A DNA stretch of 64,000 nucleotides from Prolixibacteraceae bacterium (GTDB lineage: Bacteria; Bacteroidota; Bacteroidia; Bacteroidales; Prolixibacteraceae), in NCBI GenBank assembly GCA_019459525.1, contig JAIBEY010000017.1, positions 17,283 to 81,282 on the forward strand. Reading direction: 5' to 3'. The position numbers and the translations under genes were made by a program. Below the pieces are notes generated by a model. It was not told the origin of the DNA. It saw only the letters and a program-made list of their open reading frames with translations, and did not search any database. This document shows positions 44,184-53,657 of the stretch, piece by piece; the first letter of the stretch is position 1; each line of letters opens with the position of its first letter.

Positions 44184-47100
44184 TTAGAATGTGATTTTTA
44201 AGTTGAAGCCAAATGTTCTGGTAGAAGGCACATTGAAGTTATCCAAACTTTGGGAATTCAAGTCAGTACTCATTGTCAACTCCGGATCAAAAGGAGCTTT
44301 TTTATAGAGGAAAAACAAGTTTTGCCCTACCGCTGAAATTGATGCAGCTTTGATTGGCAGATCAAGTTTTTTCACATCCAGGTCATAAGAAAGCGCAAAT
44401 TGTGTTAAACGAATATTTGTTCTGTCGTAAACATATTCTTCAGAAATACCATTCCTATCACCTACAGTAGTATAATATAATTTGGCATCAATTTTAGTAA
44501 CCGGAGTGGTTCCCTTAATAGCGTTTATTTCAACACCGCCATTATCGCGGGCTTCTCCTGAACGTTTACTTACGCCATATCCGTCGAGCATCGCTTCTGT
44601 CTGGCTGAAGGCCTTTCCACCAATCTTGGCATTGATCAGGAAATTCAGAGTGAACTGTTTGTAATTAAAGCTGTTGTTCCATCCTAAACTAAATTTAGGC
44701 TCAAGGTTACCCAAATACTCCTGTTCGGCTGTTTTAAGTGGTCTTCCGCTAGTTTCATCCAGCATAATCTGGCCACTGTCATTCCTTTTGAACTTGTAAC
44801 CATACAAATCACCGAAAGAACCACCTGCAATTACATAAGTTACATATCCCTCAGAGCTGCCGTATTCAATTTTTTTGTCAGCAAATTCAGGAACTAATTC
44901 AACAATCTCATTTTTGTTTTTCGAGAAGTTCAATGCGGTGTTCCATCCAAAATTGTCAGATCTTACAGGCTCTGCGTTCACGGTGATTTCAACACCCTTA
45001 TTTACAATCTCACCGGCATTGATATAATAGTACGTGTATCCGGAACCTGAAGGAGCAGGTAAGGTAATGAACTGATCCTGACTGTTGATGTTATAATAAG
45101 TCAAATCGAGTCCTACCCTGCCATCAAAGAATTTCCAATCGGTACCCAATTCCAAACTTCTGAGCATTTCAGGTTTCAGGTTGGTAAATGGTTTTTGCGA
45201 AGTCCAATCCATACCATTGTTACCGTTTATTGTGTTTAAAGGGCTAACCCGGTTAAACGGCACTTCGTTGGCCACGGTACTGTGCGAGGCCCTGACTTTG
45301 GCAAAACTTACAAAATCAGGCATTTCAAACATTTGTGTAAGGATACCTGACAAACCAATGGCCGGATAAAAATACGAATCGTTTCCTGTTCCGGCCAGGG
45401 TTGATGCCCAGTCGTTACGGCCTGATAAATCGAGGAATAACATATCTTTATAACCGATCTGGGCATTCGCAAAAATAGCTTCTTTGATTATCTTTCCGCT
45501 ATAGATTGATTTTACCTGAACGTTTGTTGGCAGGTTCTGGAAATTGAACACGTTTGGATAGAGCAGGCTGTTGGTGCCATTGTCAACACTCACACCGTTT
45601 CCATATACCGATTTCTGGTAGCTGGCACCTAAAACGCCATTCAGGCTAAAATCACCGAATTTGTTCTGATAAGTGAAAATACCATCGGTATAAATTAACT
45701 CGTCATCGTATTTTTTGTAATTCCATCTTCCGTTTTCAGAAATGTTTGTAGAGTTACCGCCTGCATAGAATCTTTGTTCGTATGATTTTTCGGCGTAATC
45801 GTAACTTCCGCGAGTCTGGAATTTCAGGTTTTTAGTAATCTCATACTCGGCAGTGATACTGGCAATAACCCTTTTAGTTAAGTCAGTTTTGGGTTGGTTG
45901 TTGATCAGCCAGTATGGGTTCGATTGATGGTGATCGGAAACAAACCAGTTTTGAAGGTTCATATTCCTTTCGGGACTAAATACCTCATAATTTTCTTTGT
46001 ATGAAGCAAAATCCTTATCGCGAGGGAAGAAATACAAACCAGTCAGCGGGTTCAGATAATAACCTGCTGTATTACGGTTTTCTGATTTCTCTGAAGTCAA
46101 CATCACATTTGAACGAATATTAAGTTTGTCGTTCAACAATTTGGTTGATTGCTGAAAGGTAACGTTGTTCTTCTGGTATTCGTTGTTTGGAATCACACCG
46201 GTGGAAGACGTATTACCATATGAGAAATAGGCGGTTGTTTTTTCGTTTCCTCCACTTATTGATACGGTATTAACCAGGTTAGAACCAGTCTGGAAAAAAT
46301 CTTTCACATAGTCGCTTGCATAGTTTCCTTTGGTACTTGACCAGCTTTCTTTTGCCCCGCCTTCGCTACCATAGTCGAATTGCAATTCGGGTGTTGCAAT
46401 AATACTTTCGAAAATAGTACTTGAGCTAAAACTAACACTGGTTTTTCCAGCTTTCCCTTTTTTTGTGTTAATCATGATAACACCATTGGCACCCTGGCTA
46501 CCGTACAAAACAGCAGCGTTCGAACCTTTCAGGATACTGATGCTTTCGATATCTTCAGGGTTAATTTGAGAAAGCCCGTCACCTTCGTCAGTTCCTCCCC
46601 ACATGCCCGATTGATCTCCTTTGCGGTTGACCATTGGAATACCATCGATAACATATAACGGATCGCTTGACTGGCTCAACGATTTATTACCCCTTAAAAC
46701 CGTTTTGGTTGAACCGCCGGCACCCGAAACACTTTTCTTGATTTCGAGCCCGGCAGTCTTTCCGCTCAAACTATTCATGAAGTTGATATCTTTAGCCTTT
46801 AACATTTCGTCGCCAGTTACTTGCTGCGAAGAATAAGTCAGTGTCTTTTTGTCGCGCTGGATACCCAAAGCAGTAACCACCACCTCATCAACCCCAATGG
46901 TTTCGCTAACCATCGAAACATTGATTTCAGCTTTATCTTCAATGGCTACTTCCATTGCCTTCATTCCTACAAAAGAGAAAGCCAGGGTATTCCCTCCTGT
47001 CGGCACTTCTAAAACATAGCGTCCATCAATGTCCGTAATTGTACCGGCATTGGTTCCTTTTACGAGTACCGACACTCCGGGAATGGATTCGCCGCTTTCA

Positions 47101-47297
47101 TCGGTTACTTTACCTTTTACTGATTTTTTTTGCTGTTCGGCCTGTGCCGAATTCGTCCCTGTTACCTGTCCGGCCAAAACCTGGTTCCCAGAAAAAGTAA
47201 CAAATAACAACAAAATACTGATTTTCAAAAGCTTTAATGTCCAAACCCTGCATCCCGCAAGAGGGACAAAAGATTCACAATTGTTGAATTTTTTCAT
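44184..47297 (-). CDS. SusC/RagA TonB-dependent receptor without STN domain (PUL-C, copy 2)
   Basis: 1037 residues. The signal helix LLKISILLLFVTFSGNQVLA is followed at once by the carboxypeptidase-like domain at 59-140 (KSVKGKVTDESGESIPGVSV). Then come the TonB box region VDEVVVTALGIQRDKKTL, plug (SDPLYVIDGIPMVN ... NAAVLYGSQGANGVIMI) and the barrel. It is a close paralogue of the receptor at 48912, with matching order and long shared motifs, but it has no STN domain. It cannot signal to FecR in the usual way although a FecR gene lies directly upstream. It probably takes up its ligand with the SusD encoded next, while sensing is left to its paralogue. Confidence 0.94.
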   Translation of the reverse strand: MKKFNNCESFVPLAGCRVWTLKLLKISILLLFVTFSGNQVLAGQVTGTNSAQAEQQKKSVKGKVTDESGESIPGVSVLVKGTNAGTITDIDGRYVLEVPTGGNTLAFSFVGMKAMEVAIEDKAEINVSMVSETIGVDEVVVTALGIQRDKKTLTYSSQQVTGDEMLKAKDINFMNSLSGKTAGLEIKKSVSGAGGSTKTVLRGNKSLSQSSDPLYVIDGIPMVNRKGDQSGMWGGTDEGDGLSQINPEDIESISILKGSNAAVLYGSQGANGVIMINTKKGKAGKTSVSFSSSTIFESIIATPELQFDYGSEGGAKESWSSTKGNYASDYVKDFFQTGSNLVNTVSISGGNEKTTAYFSYGNTSSTGVIPNNEYQKNNVTFQQSTKLLNDKLNIRSNVMLTSEKSENRNTAGYYLNPLTGLYFFPRDKDFASYKENYEVFSPERNMNLQNWFVSDHHQSNPYWLINNQPKTDLTKRVIASITAEYEITKNLKFQTRGSYDYAEKSYEQRFYAGGNSTNISENGRWNYKKYDDELIYTDGIFTYQNKFGDFSLNGVLGASYQKSVYGNGVSVDNGTNSLLYPNVFNFQNLPTNVQVKSIYSGKIIKEAIFANAQIGYKDMLFLDLSGRNDWASTLAGTGNDSYFYPAIGLSGILTQMFEMPDFVSFAKVRASHSTVANEVPFNRVSPLNTINGNNGMDWTSQKPFTNLKPEMLRSLELGTDWKFFDGRVGLDLTYYNINSQDQFITLPAPSGSGYTYYYINAGEIVNKGVEITVNAEPVRSDNFGWNTALNFSKNKNEIVELVPEFADKKIEYGSSEGYVTYVIAGGSFGDLYGYKFKRNDSGQIMLDETSGRPLKTAEQEYLGNLEPKFSLGWNNSFNYKQFTLNFLINAKIGGKAFSQTEAMLDGYGVSKRSGEARDNGGVEINAIKGTTPVTKIDAKLYYTTVGDRNGISEEYVYDRTNIRLTQFALSYDLDVKKLDLPIKAASISAVGQNLFFLYKKAPFDPELTMSTDLNSQSLDNFNVPSTRTFGFNLKITF

Positions 47298-47308
47298 AAA
47301 TTTGGAAA

Positions 47309-47390
47309 ATTTGTAATTAATAATGTTGCTTTCCGCAATGTTATTTCACTCATGTCGGAAGGTGTTGCTGCACCTTTCGGCATTTTTTTT
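47309..47390 (+). ncRNA. Candidate antisense sRNA over the susC-C2 leader
   Basis: The plus strand has -7 box TAAATTTG (47297-47304, overlapping the susC start codon). The hairpin TGTCGGAAGGTG (47353-47364) / CACCTTTCGGCA (47371-47382) follows, and then eight T. The predicted RNA of about 82 nt is antisense to the FecR-susC intergenic mRNA. It has the best terminator of the three candidates. No -33 box is seen. Confidence 0.52.
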
Positions 47391-47418
47391 CAAACAAAGA
47401 TTTACATAGGCATACCTT

Positions 47419-48585
47419 TTACTTGATTCGTGTAATTAATATTTGATTATCAACGTTTTCAACTTCAACATTTACAATTTCTGCTATAATTTCCAAAACC
47501 TGACTGGCCGAATTTTTCAGGTCGAGATAACCCGAGAATGTTAATTTCGCCAGTTCCAGATCGTTCAACTGTATGGATACATTGTAATACCTCGATATTT
47601 TTTTCAGGATTCCTCCCAGCGGTTGCTTCTCACAAACAAAATAACCATCGCGCCACGATGTGTATTGTTTGGTATTCACTTTACTCTGCAAAACCGAACC
47701 TTTCTGCGGATCGTAAACGGCCAGCATCCCCGGAACCATGATCTCTTTCGACCGGCTAAAAAGAGCATTGCTTTTATAGGTCAGTTCAACCGAACCGCTT
47801 TCGAGTATGGTACTGGTTGTACGATCATCTTTGTAACTGGTCACATTAAAAACAGTTCCCAACACTTCTACTTCCACATCGGTAGTGATTACCAGAAACG
47901 GATGCCTCGGATTGTGACTAACCTCAAAAATGGCTTCCCCTTCCAGATAAACCTCGCGCTTCCCGGGGGCAAAACGGGCCGGATAAATCAATTTCGATCC
48001 TGAATTCAACCAGATGGTGCTGTGATCTGAAAGCGTGATCTGTGCCCGCCTTCCGAATGGAACAATAATGGTATTCATCACGATCTCATCGTTTTCCACA
48101 ACCTGCTTCACATCTTGTGATGCATCAATCCTGATTTCGTTTCCATCGCCCTCATACTCAATCTTCGATTCGTTGGAGTTAATCTGTACTTCCTTCTCAC
48201 CTGAAAGCACCAAACGGGTATTTCCGGATCGAGGAATCCAATTACTCTTTTGTGCAAAGGTCCGTATGTCGGAATCGCTATTGTTTTGAAAGAACACGGA
48301 GATGCCAACAATCGCAATCAAAACTGCTGCATAGCTAAACCTGATGATTATTTTTCTCCGCTTATACGCATTTATTGTTTGGGTAACCTTTCGCCCGATC
48401 TGCTCTTTTTGCCCGGCTCCAAGTATGCTACTTTTTTCTGCCGCAACCTGCAAAATACCGGTGGCCAAGGCCAATTCATCACCATCAACCTGTTGGGTCA
48501 ACTGGTGCTTCTGTTTCAGTTCGTCAACCCAAAAGTCATTGCTCAGAATATCCTCCGCCTTCTTATCCCGAAATTTATTCTCCAT
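47419..48585 (-). CDS. FecR-type anti-sigma factor (PUL-C, copy 2)
   Basis: About 388 residues from ATG 48585 (MENKFRDKKAEDILSNDFW). The longer frame to 48642 begins with unrelated residues. The helix YAAVLIAIVGISVFFQ lies near residue 100. The FecR domain has FGRRAQITLSDHSTIWLNSG, REVYLEGEAIFEVSHNPRHP and LGTVFNVTSYK. The C-terminal part is LAKLTFSGYLDLKNSASQVLEI. It is a paralogue of the FecR at 52490 and sits before the STN-less susC. With no sigma gene beside it, it may act on the PUL-C sigma factor in parallel with its paralogue, or have lost its function. Confidence 0.9.
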   Translation of the reverse strand: MENKFRDKKAEDILSNDFWVDELKQKHQLTQQVDGDELALATGILQVAAEKSSILGAGQKEQIGRKVTQTINAYKRRKIIIRFSYAAVLIAIVGISVFFQNNSDSDIRTFAQKSNWIPRSGNTRLVLSGEKEVQINSNESKIEYEGDGNEIRIDASQDVKQVVENDEIVMNTIIVPFGRRAQITLSDHSTIWLNSGSKLIYPARFAPGKREVYLEGEAIFEVSHNPRHPFLVITTDVEVEVLGTVFNVTSYKDDRTTSTILESGSVELTYKSNALFSRSKEIMVPGMLAVYDPQKGSVLQSKVNTKQYTSWRDGYFVCEKQPLGGILKKISRYYNVSIQLNDLELAKLTFSGYLDLKNSASQVLEIIAEIVNVEVENVDNQILITRIK

Positions 48586-48911
48586 TCTTATTCTCCAGCT
48601 ATTTTTTACGCAGGTGTATTTCTGCACGTTCAAATACCACAAGAACTATTTCGGAAAAACATAGACATGAAAAATTAACTTTTTTTCACGAAAACTTAAT
48701 AAAATTGAGATATTGACTATATAACATTGATTATCTGAAACTTACAAACAATAAAAATTTTCAGTTAGTTGGAGCCTTTTTTGTTTCAACGGTACTTGTA
48801 CTGTGGTAAAAAATGAATGGGTAGAACTTTTTACTTATCCGGCACGCTATAGGTTATAAAAAATGAAGCAATACGTTTGAGAAAAAACGAATGGACTGCC
48901 TGAAAATGGAA
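48586..48911 (-). other. 326-bp gap between susC-C1 and fecR-C2, no gene seen
   Basis: AT-rich, with no frame of interest on either strand. The only structure is a near-palindrome ACGGTACTTGTACTGT (48789-48804) flanked by A- and T-rich runs. This is where a susD gene for the upstream receptor would normally lie. The promoter of the fecR-C2-susC-C2-susD series should be here, but no TAnnTTTG match was found on the minus strand. Confidence 0.5.
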
Positions 48912-51900
48912 TCAGAATGAGATTTTAAAACTAAAGCCAATGGTTCGGGTTGTTGGAAGACTGAAGTTATCAATAGCCTGGTCAACAATTAAGGTATTTA
49001 AAATAACCTCAGGATCATAAGGCGCATCCTTGTATAAAAAGAAAAGATTCTGACCGACGAGTGAAACGTTAATTTGCCTGACTGCTGAATGTTGCAAATT
49101 CCAGTCGTAAGAGAGTGAAAATTGTGCCAGCCGAATATTTGTCCTGTCGTACGTGTATGGTTCTTTTATCCCATCGCGGTCGCCAATGGTAGTGTAATAT
49201 TTTTTGGCATCCATAGTGGTTACCGCAGTTCCATCAGGCATAACCGCATCAATTACCACACCACCGTTATCGCGCGCATCAGCCGATCGCTCACTAACAC
49301 CATACCCATCAAGCATGGCTTCGGTCTGGCTGATAACCTTACCTCCAAACTTTCCGTTCACTAAAAATCCAAGAGTCAGGTTTTTAAACCTGAAGCGGTT
49401 ATTCCAGCCCAAGCTCCAGCGTGGATTCGAATTCCCGATGTATTCTTTTTGCTCAGTTTTAGGAATGTTACCGTTTACATCCAGTTTTATGCGCCCCTCG
49501 TCATCACGCAAAAATTTGTGTACATAAATATCGCCAAACGAGCCACCTTCCTTAATAATCAACTGGTAACCTTCGTTATCCGAAAGGCTGATTGGATTCT
49601 TCAGATCGGGATGAAGCGAAACGATTTTATTCTTATTATCGGCATAATTGACAATCGAGTGCCAATTAAAATTTTTGGTACGCACCAACTCGGTATTTAA
49701 CGAAAGTTCAATTCCTGAATTAATTATCTCACCTGCGTTAACAAAATATCGGGTATAGCCCGAGCCTGAAGGCGCTGGCAAGGAGATGAACTGGTCTCTG
49801 CTGTTGATGTTGTAATAGGTCAGGTCGAACCCAATCAGGCTTTTGAATAACCTCCAGTTGGTACCTAATTCAACACTGCGGATCATTTCAGGTTTCAGAT
49901 TGGTAAACGGTTTGGTGGTATTCAAGTTAACTCCGGTAGCAGTTATTGTATGATTGGGACTTACGGTATTAAAAGGGACTTCGTTGGCAACAAAAGAATA
50001 CGAACTTCTTACTTTGCCAAAATCAACAAAATCGGGTAGCCTGACAAGTTCATTCAAAATGGCTGTTACCCCAACCGAAGGATAAAAATAAGAGTCGTTA
50101 CCGGTTCCGTACAGACTTGACGACCAATCGTTTCGCCCCGATAAATCGAGGAATAGTTTATCTTTATATCCAAACTGCACATTACAAAAAACGGCTTCTT
50201 TAACTAACCTACTGCTTAATACCGAATTGATCAGCACATTTTTTTCGAGGTTCTGAAAACTAAACTCATTCGGATAAATTAATCCGTCGGTACCCGAATT
50301 GACTTTATATCCCAGGCCATAAATACTTTTCTGATAGCTTGTCCCGAAAACCGTATTCAAGCTAATGTTGTCAATCCGCTTATTGTAGGTAAGTATAGCA
50401 TCACCATAAAACAACTCGTCAGTAACTTTCTGAAAGCTCCACGATCCATTGGGATGTACGTTCGTTGCATTTGAACCAGCCTTGTTTCGCTGCTCATACG
50501 ACCGTGTCGCATAATCATAATTTCCGCGCAACTGAAGCTTAAGATTCGGTATGATATCATATTCAACATGAATACTACCTATTATCCGCTTGTTCAGGTC
50601 CTCCCGGGTTTGGTTATTGATAATCCAATTCGGATTCGACTGAAAATGATCTGAAACAAACCAATTCTGAAGGTACATGTTTCTCAACTCATCAAATTCC
50701 TGATAATTTTGGGCAAAAGATGCAAAATCCCTGTCACGCGGGAACAAATACAACCCGGTTAGCGGATTGTAATAATAGCCGGCCACATTTTTATTTCGGG
50801 TAATTTCGTCGGTAAGAAAAACTGACGATGAAAAAGTAACCCGATTGCTAAACAAACGGGTGGATTGTTTAAATGAAAGATTTGATTTCTGATACCTGTT
50901 TTGAGGAACAATGCCACTAATAGTCGTATTCGAAAACGACGAATATACAGTAGTGCGGTCATTTCCACCACTCAAGGTAATAGTATTCACCAGGTTCGAC
51001 CCGGTCTGAAAAAAATCGTCGATATAATTATTCGCGTAATTTCCTTTAATGGTTGACCAGCTTTCTTTTGATCCGTCAATACTCCCATACCTAAACTGAA
51101 AGTCAGGAGTATCCTGAACCTTCTCGAACATTGTGCCTGAATAGAAACTAACCTTCAAGGCTCCCTTTTCTCCTTTTCTGGTGGTAATCAGAATAACACC
51201 ATTTGCTCCCTGGCTGCCATATAATGCTGCGGCATTTGCACCTTTCAAGATACTTATACTCTCAATATCGTCGGTATTTAACTGCGAAAGCCCGTCGCCC
51301 TGATCGGCTCCCCCAAAAAGACCAAGCTGCTCGCCTTTATTGTTGGCCATCGGGATTCCATCAATAACAAACAAAGGTTCACTAGAGCTATTCAGTGACT
51401 TATTCCCGCGCAAAATAACTTTTGTTGATCCCCCGGCTCCGGCAGCACTTCGGTTAATTTCCATTCCCGAAATTTTTCCCGACAGGCTATTTACAAAACT
51501 AAGTTCACGGTTATTCGAGATCTCGTCAGCGCTAATGGTTTGGGTCGAATAGGTCAATGCCTTTTCTGCACGTTTTATTCCCAGGGCAGAAACCACAACT
51601 TCCTCCACACCAAAATCGTCAGAGATCATGACCACATCCAGCCTCGTTCTGCCGTTAAGTTTCTCTTCCACGGTTTTCATCCCAACAAACGAAAACAGCA
51701 CCACTGCCGCATCAATCGGGACGTCAAGGCTGTAAAATCCGTCCAGGTTAGTAATTACCCCAATTTGAGTGCCTTTTACAAGCACGGAAACTCCAAAGAC
51801 CGGATTTTCATTCTCATCAATTACTTTGCCCTCAATTCTTCTTTTTTTCTGTTCCGTTTCACTTGTCGTTTGAATACGGCCTTTCTCCAGTCCCGTTTTA

Positions 51901-52196
51901 TCCTGAACGATAATCACCTGGCGTTCAAATATTTTATATTTCAGGTTTGTCCCTTCCAGCACCTGGTCCAAAATCTCTTCAATAGTCATATTTTCGGCAT
52001 CAACACTAACCTTTTTGGTCAGGTCAACCTGGGTATCCATATAAAAGAGAATATACTCGCTTTGCTGCTGTATCAGTTCAAACACCTGCCCCAGACTGAC
52101 TTGCTTTAGATGAGCTGTCAATCGGTTGTTTTGCGCCTGCAAAATAAGAGGTGAACAAAAAAAACAAAATAGCAATAAAAATGCTTTGTTATTCAT
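48912..52196 (-). CDS. SusC/RagA TonB-dependent receptor with STN domain (PUL-C, copy 1)
   Basis: 1094 residues. Leader KAFLLLFCFFCSPLILQAQ, STN domain at 26-99 (LTAHLKQVSLGQVFELIQQQ ... ENMTIEEILDQVLEGTN), carboxypeptidase-like domain from about 118 (RRIEGKVIDENENPVFGVSV), TonB box region VEEVVVSALGIKRAEKALT, plug (SEPLFVIDGIPMAN ... NAAALYGSQGANGVILI), then barrel. It is a paralogue of the receptor at 44184. It follows its own sigma and FecR genes but no SusD gene follows it. It may share the single SusD of PUL-C or act mainly as the sensor of the system. Confidence 0.94.
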   Translation of the reverse strand: MNNKAFLLLFCFFCSPLILQAQNNRLTAHLKQVSLGQVFELIQQQSEYILFYMDTQVDLTKKVSVDAENMTIEEILDQVLEGTNLKYKIFERQVIIVQDKTGLEKGRIQTTSETEQKKRRIEGKVIDENENPVFGVSVLVKGTQIGVITNLDGFYSLDVPIDAAVVLFSFVGMKTVEEKLNGRTRLDVVMISDDFGVEEVVVSALGIKRAEKALTYSTQTISADEISNNRELSFVNSLSGKISGMEINRSAAGAGGSTKVILRGNKSLNSSSEPLFVIDGIPMANNKGEQLGLFGGADQGDGLSQLNTDDIESISILKGANAAALYGSQGANGVILITTRKGEKGALKVSFYSGTMFEKVQDTPDFQFRYGSIDGSKESWSTIKGNYANNYIDDFFQTGSNLVNTITLSGGNDRTTVYSSFSNTTISGIVPQNRYQKSNLSFKQSTRLFSNRVTFSSSVFLTDEITRNKNVAGYYYNPLTGLYLFPRDRDFASFAQNYQEFDELRNMYLQNWFVSDHFQSNPNWIINNQTREDLNKRIIGSIHVEYDIIPNLKLQLRGNYDYATRSYEQRNKAGSNATNVHPNGSWSFQKVTDELFYGDAILTYNKRIDNISLNTVFGTSYQKSIYGLGYKVNSGTDGLIYPNEFSFQNLEKNVLINSVLSSRLVKEAVFCNVQFGYKDKLFLDLSGRNDWSSSLYGTGNDSYFYPSVGVTAILNELVRLPDFVDFGKVRSSYSFVANEVPFNTVSPNHTITATGVNLNTTKPFTNLKPEMIRSVELGTNWRLFKSLIGFDLTYYNINSRDQFISLPAPSGSGYTRYFVNAGEIINSGIELSLNTELVRTKNFNWHSIVNYADNKNKIVSLHPDLKNPISLSDNEGYQLIIKEGGSFGDIYVHKFLRDDEGRIKLDVNGNIPKTEQKEYIGNSNPRWSLGWNNRFRFKNLTLGFLVNGKFGGKVISQTEAMLDGYGVSERSADARDNGGVVIDAVMPDGTAVTTMDAKKYYTTIGDRDGIKEPYTYDRTNIRLAQFSLSYDWNLQHSAVRQINVSLVGQNLFFLYKDAPYDPEVILNTLIVDQAIDNFSLPTTRTIGFSFKISF

Positions 52197-52211
52197 GAGA
52201 AAACATACGAG

Positions 52212-52430
52212 TTAATTATTTGAATTGCAATACGTTCTCATGGATCTCTCCTGCCAAACAATTTCCACATTGAACAATATCTTCATTCCTTTTTGTGCCA
52301 CCACCTTTAAAATAATTTCCAGCGGCATGTTCGTTTCATCCGTATATAATTTGTTTCTTTTAATTGCCGGATGGAATCCGCATGAGAGAAAATTATTTAT
52401 CCTTTGGGTGTTTCCGTAAATCATGCTCAT
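52212..52430 (-). pseudogene. Possible STN-domain relic between fecR-C1 and susC-C1
   Basis: A 72-codon frame whose second half, NMPLEIILKVVAQKGMKILF, resembles the STN stretch NMTIEEILDQVLEGTNLKYK of the receptor just downstream. It has no signal peptide and no plug or barrel continuation. It may be what is left of a duplicated susC 5' end. The similarity is short and could be chance, so this is tentative. The rest of the 293-bp gap shows nothing else. Confidence 0.3.
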
Positions 52431-52489
52431 TTCATAATTTCAAATGCTCCGCTTCCATGTTTTTCACCTGACGAAAATATCCTGCCGGT

Positions 52490-53629
52490 TCAATTCTGCT
52501 TCTCCCTTATCGCGATATGATTATCGAACTGAATGATTTCAATATCTACTATTTCAGCAATTAATTCCAATACCTGGGATGCCGAATTCCGTAAATCCAG
52601 ATCGCCGGAAAATGTTTTCCCCGCTAATTGAGGATTATCCAATTCGATGGAAACATTATAATAGCGCGATAGTTTTTTAACAATGCTGCCAAGCGAATTC
52701 TTTTCCAGGACCAAATAGCCATCCACCCAGGACGTATAGTGTTTCGTATTAACCTTTGTTTGTACCACTGTTTTGGCCAAAGGGTCGTAAACGGCCAGCA
52801 TTCCGGGAACCATCATTTCTTTCGATTGCCCAAGAAAAGAACGGCCTTTATAACTCAGCTCCACCGAACCACTTTCAAGCACCGTGCTACTGGCATGGTC
52901 GTCGCTGTATGCGCACAGATTAAAAACAGTGCCTAACACCTTAACTTCCAACTGAGGCGTAAGCACATGAAATGGGTGCGATTTATCGGGAGCGACATCA
53001 AACATGGCTTCCCCATCCAGATAAACCTCACGCTTTTCTTTGGCAAACCGAACCGGATAAACCAGTTTCGATCCGGAATTGAGCCAAATTGTACTACTAT
53101 CCGGGAGCGTGATTTGTGACCGTTTGCCATAAGGAACAATTACCGTATTATAAGCCACTCCGTCAACAGGTTGGTTTATCTCCCGCTCAGCATCAATGCT
53201 CACCTGATTTCCGTTTGGAGAATAGTTTATTTTCGATTCCTGGGTATTAATCAGAATTTCTTCTTCGCCCGAAAGTATTAACCGGGTATATACCGACTCC
53301 GAATTGAGTGAGATACCCAAGGCATAGTCCCGAATCCCGGACTCACTAACCAACTGAAAAACAACAGTTAAACCAATCATTGCCAGAATAGCTGCTGCCG
53401 AACCAATCCAAACCAACCTCTGATTTCTTTTTGCCTGGTTGATACTCCGTGCAATCCGGTTTTCGAGCAACTCTTTTTGTGCTCCGCCAAGATGAGTTCT
53501 TTGCGTTTCCACCGTTCGTTTTATTTCCCGGGCCAGCCGCAACTCTCCTTCCTCGAACTGTTTGTCGTCAGCCAGTGCATCATCAACAATAATGTCTTCT
53601 GCTTTTTTTAGTTGGTTATTATTCTTCAT
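52490..53629 (-). CDS. FecR-type anti-sigma factor (PUL-C, copy 1)
   Basis: 379 residues. The N-terminal sigma-binding part is MKNNNQLKKAEDIIVDDALA. The helix LVWIGSAAAILAMIGLTVVF lies near 80-100. The FecR domain has YGKRSQITLPDSSTIWLNSG, REVYLDGEAMFDVAPDKSHP and LGTVFNLCAYS. The C-terminal domain is GKTFSGDLDLRNSASQVLELIA. It is strongly similar along its length to the second FecR at 47419. It follows its sigma gene by 28 bp and precedes the STN-bearing susC, so this is the complete signalling set of PUL-C. Confidence 0.93.
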   Translation of the reverse strand: MKNNNQLKKAEDIIVDDALADDKQFEEGELRLAREIKRTVETQRTHLGGAQKELLENRIARSINQAKRNQRLVWIGSAAAILAMIGLTVVFQLVSESGIRDYALGISLNSESVYTRLILSGEEEILINTQESKINYSPNGNQVSIDAEREINQPVDGVAYNTVIVPYGKRSQITLPDSSTIWLNSGSKLVYPVRFAKEKREVYLDGEAMFDVAPDKSHPFHVLTPQLEVKVLGTVFNLCAYSDDHASSTVLESGSVELSYKGRSFLGQSKEMMVPGMLAVYDPLAKTVVQTKVNTKHYTSWVDGYLVLEKNSLGSIVKKLSRYYNVSIELDNPQLAGKTFSGDLDLRNSASQVLELIAEIVDIEIIQFDNHIAIREKQN

Positions 53630-53657
53630 CTACTGTTCTGTCGTTCTGTTTATTGTT

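Noticed and set aside
48250..48678. 142-codon plus-strand frame opposite fecR-C2
   Set aside because: It is a shadow of the minus-strand FecR gene, which has clear domain motifs and a paralogue.
52225..52419. Plus-strand 64-codon frame in the fecR-C1 to susC-C1 gap
   Set aside because: It has no domain and no promoter; the minus-strand STN-like frame is the better, though weak, candidate.
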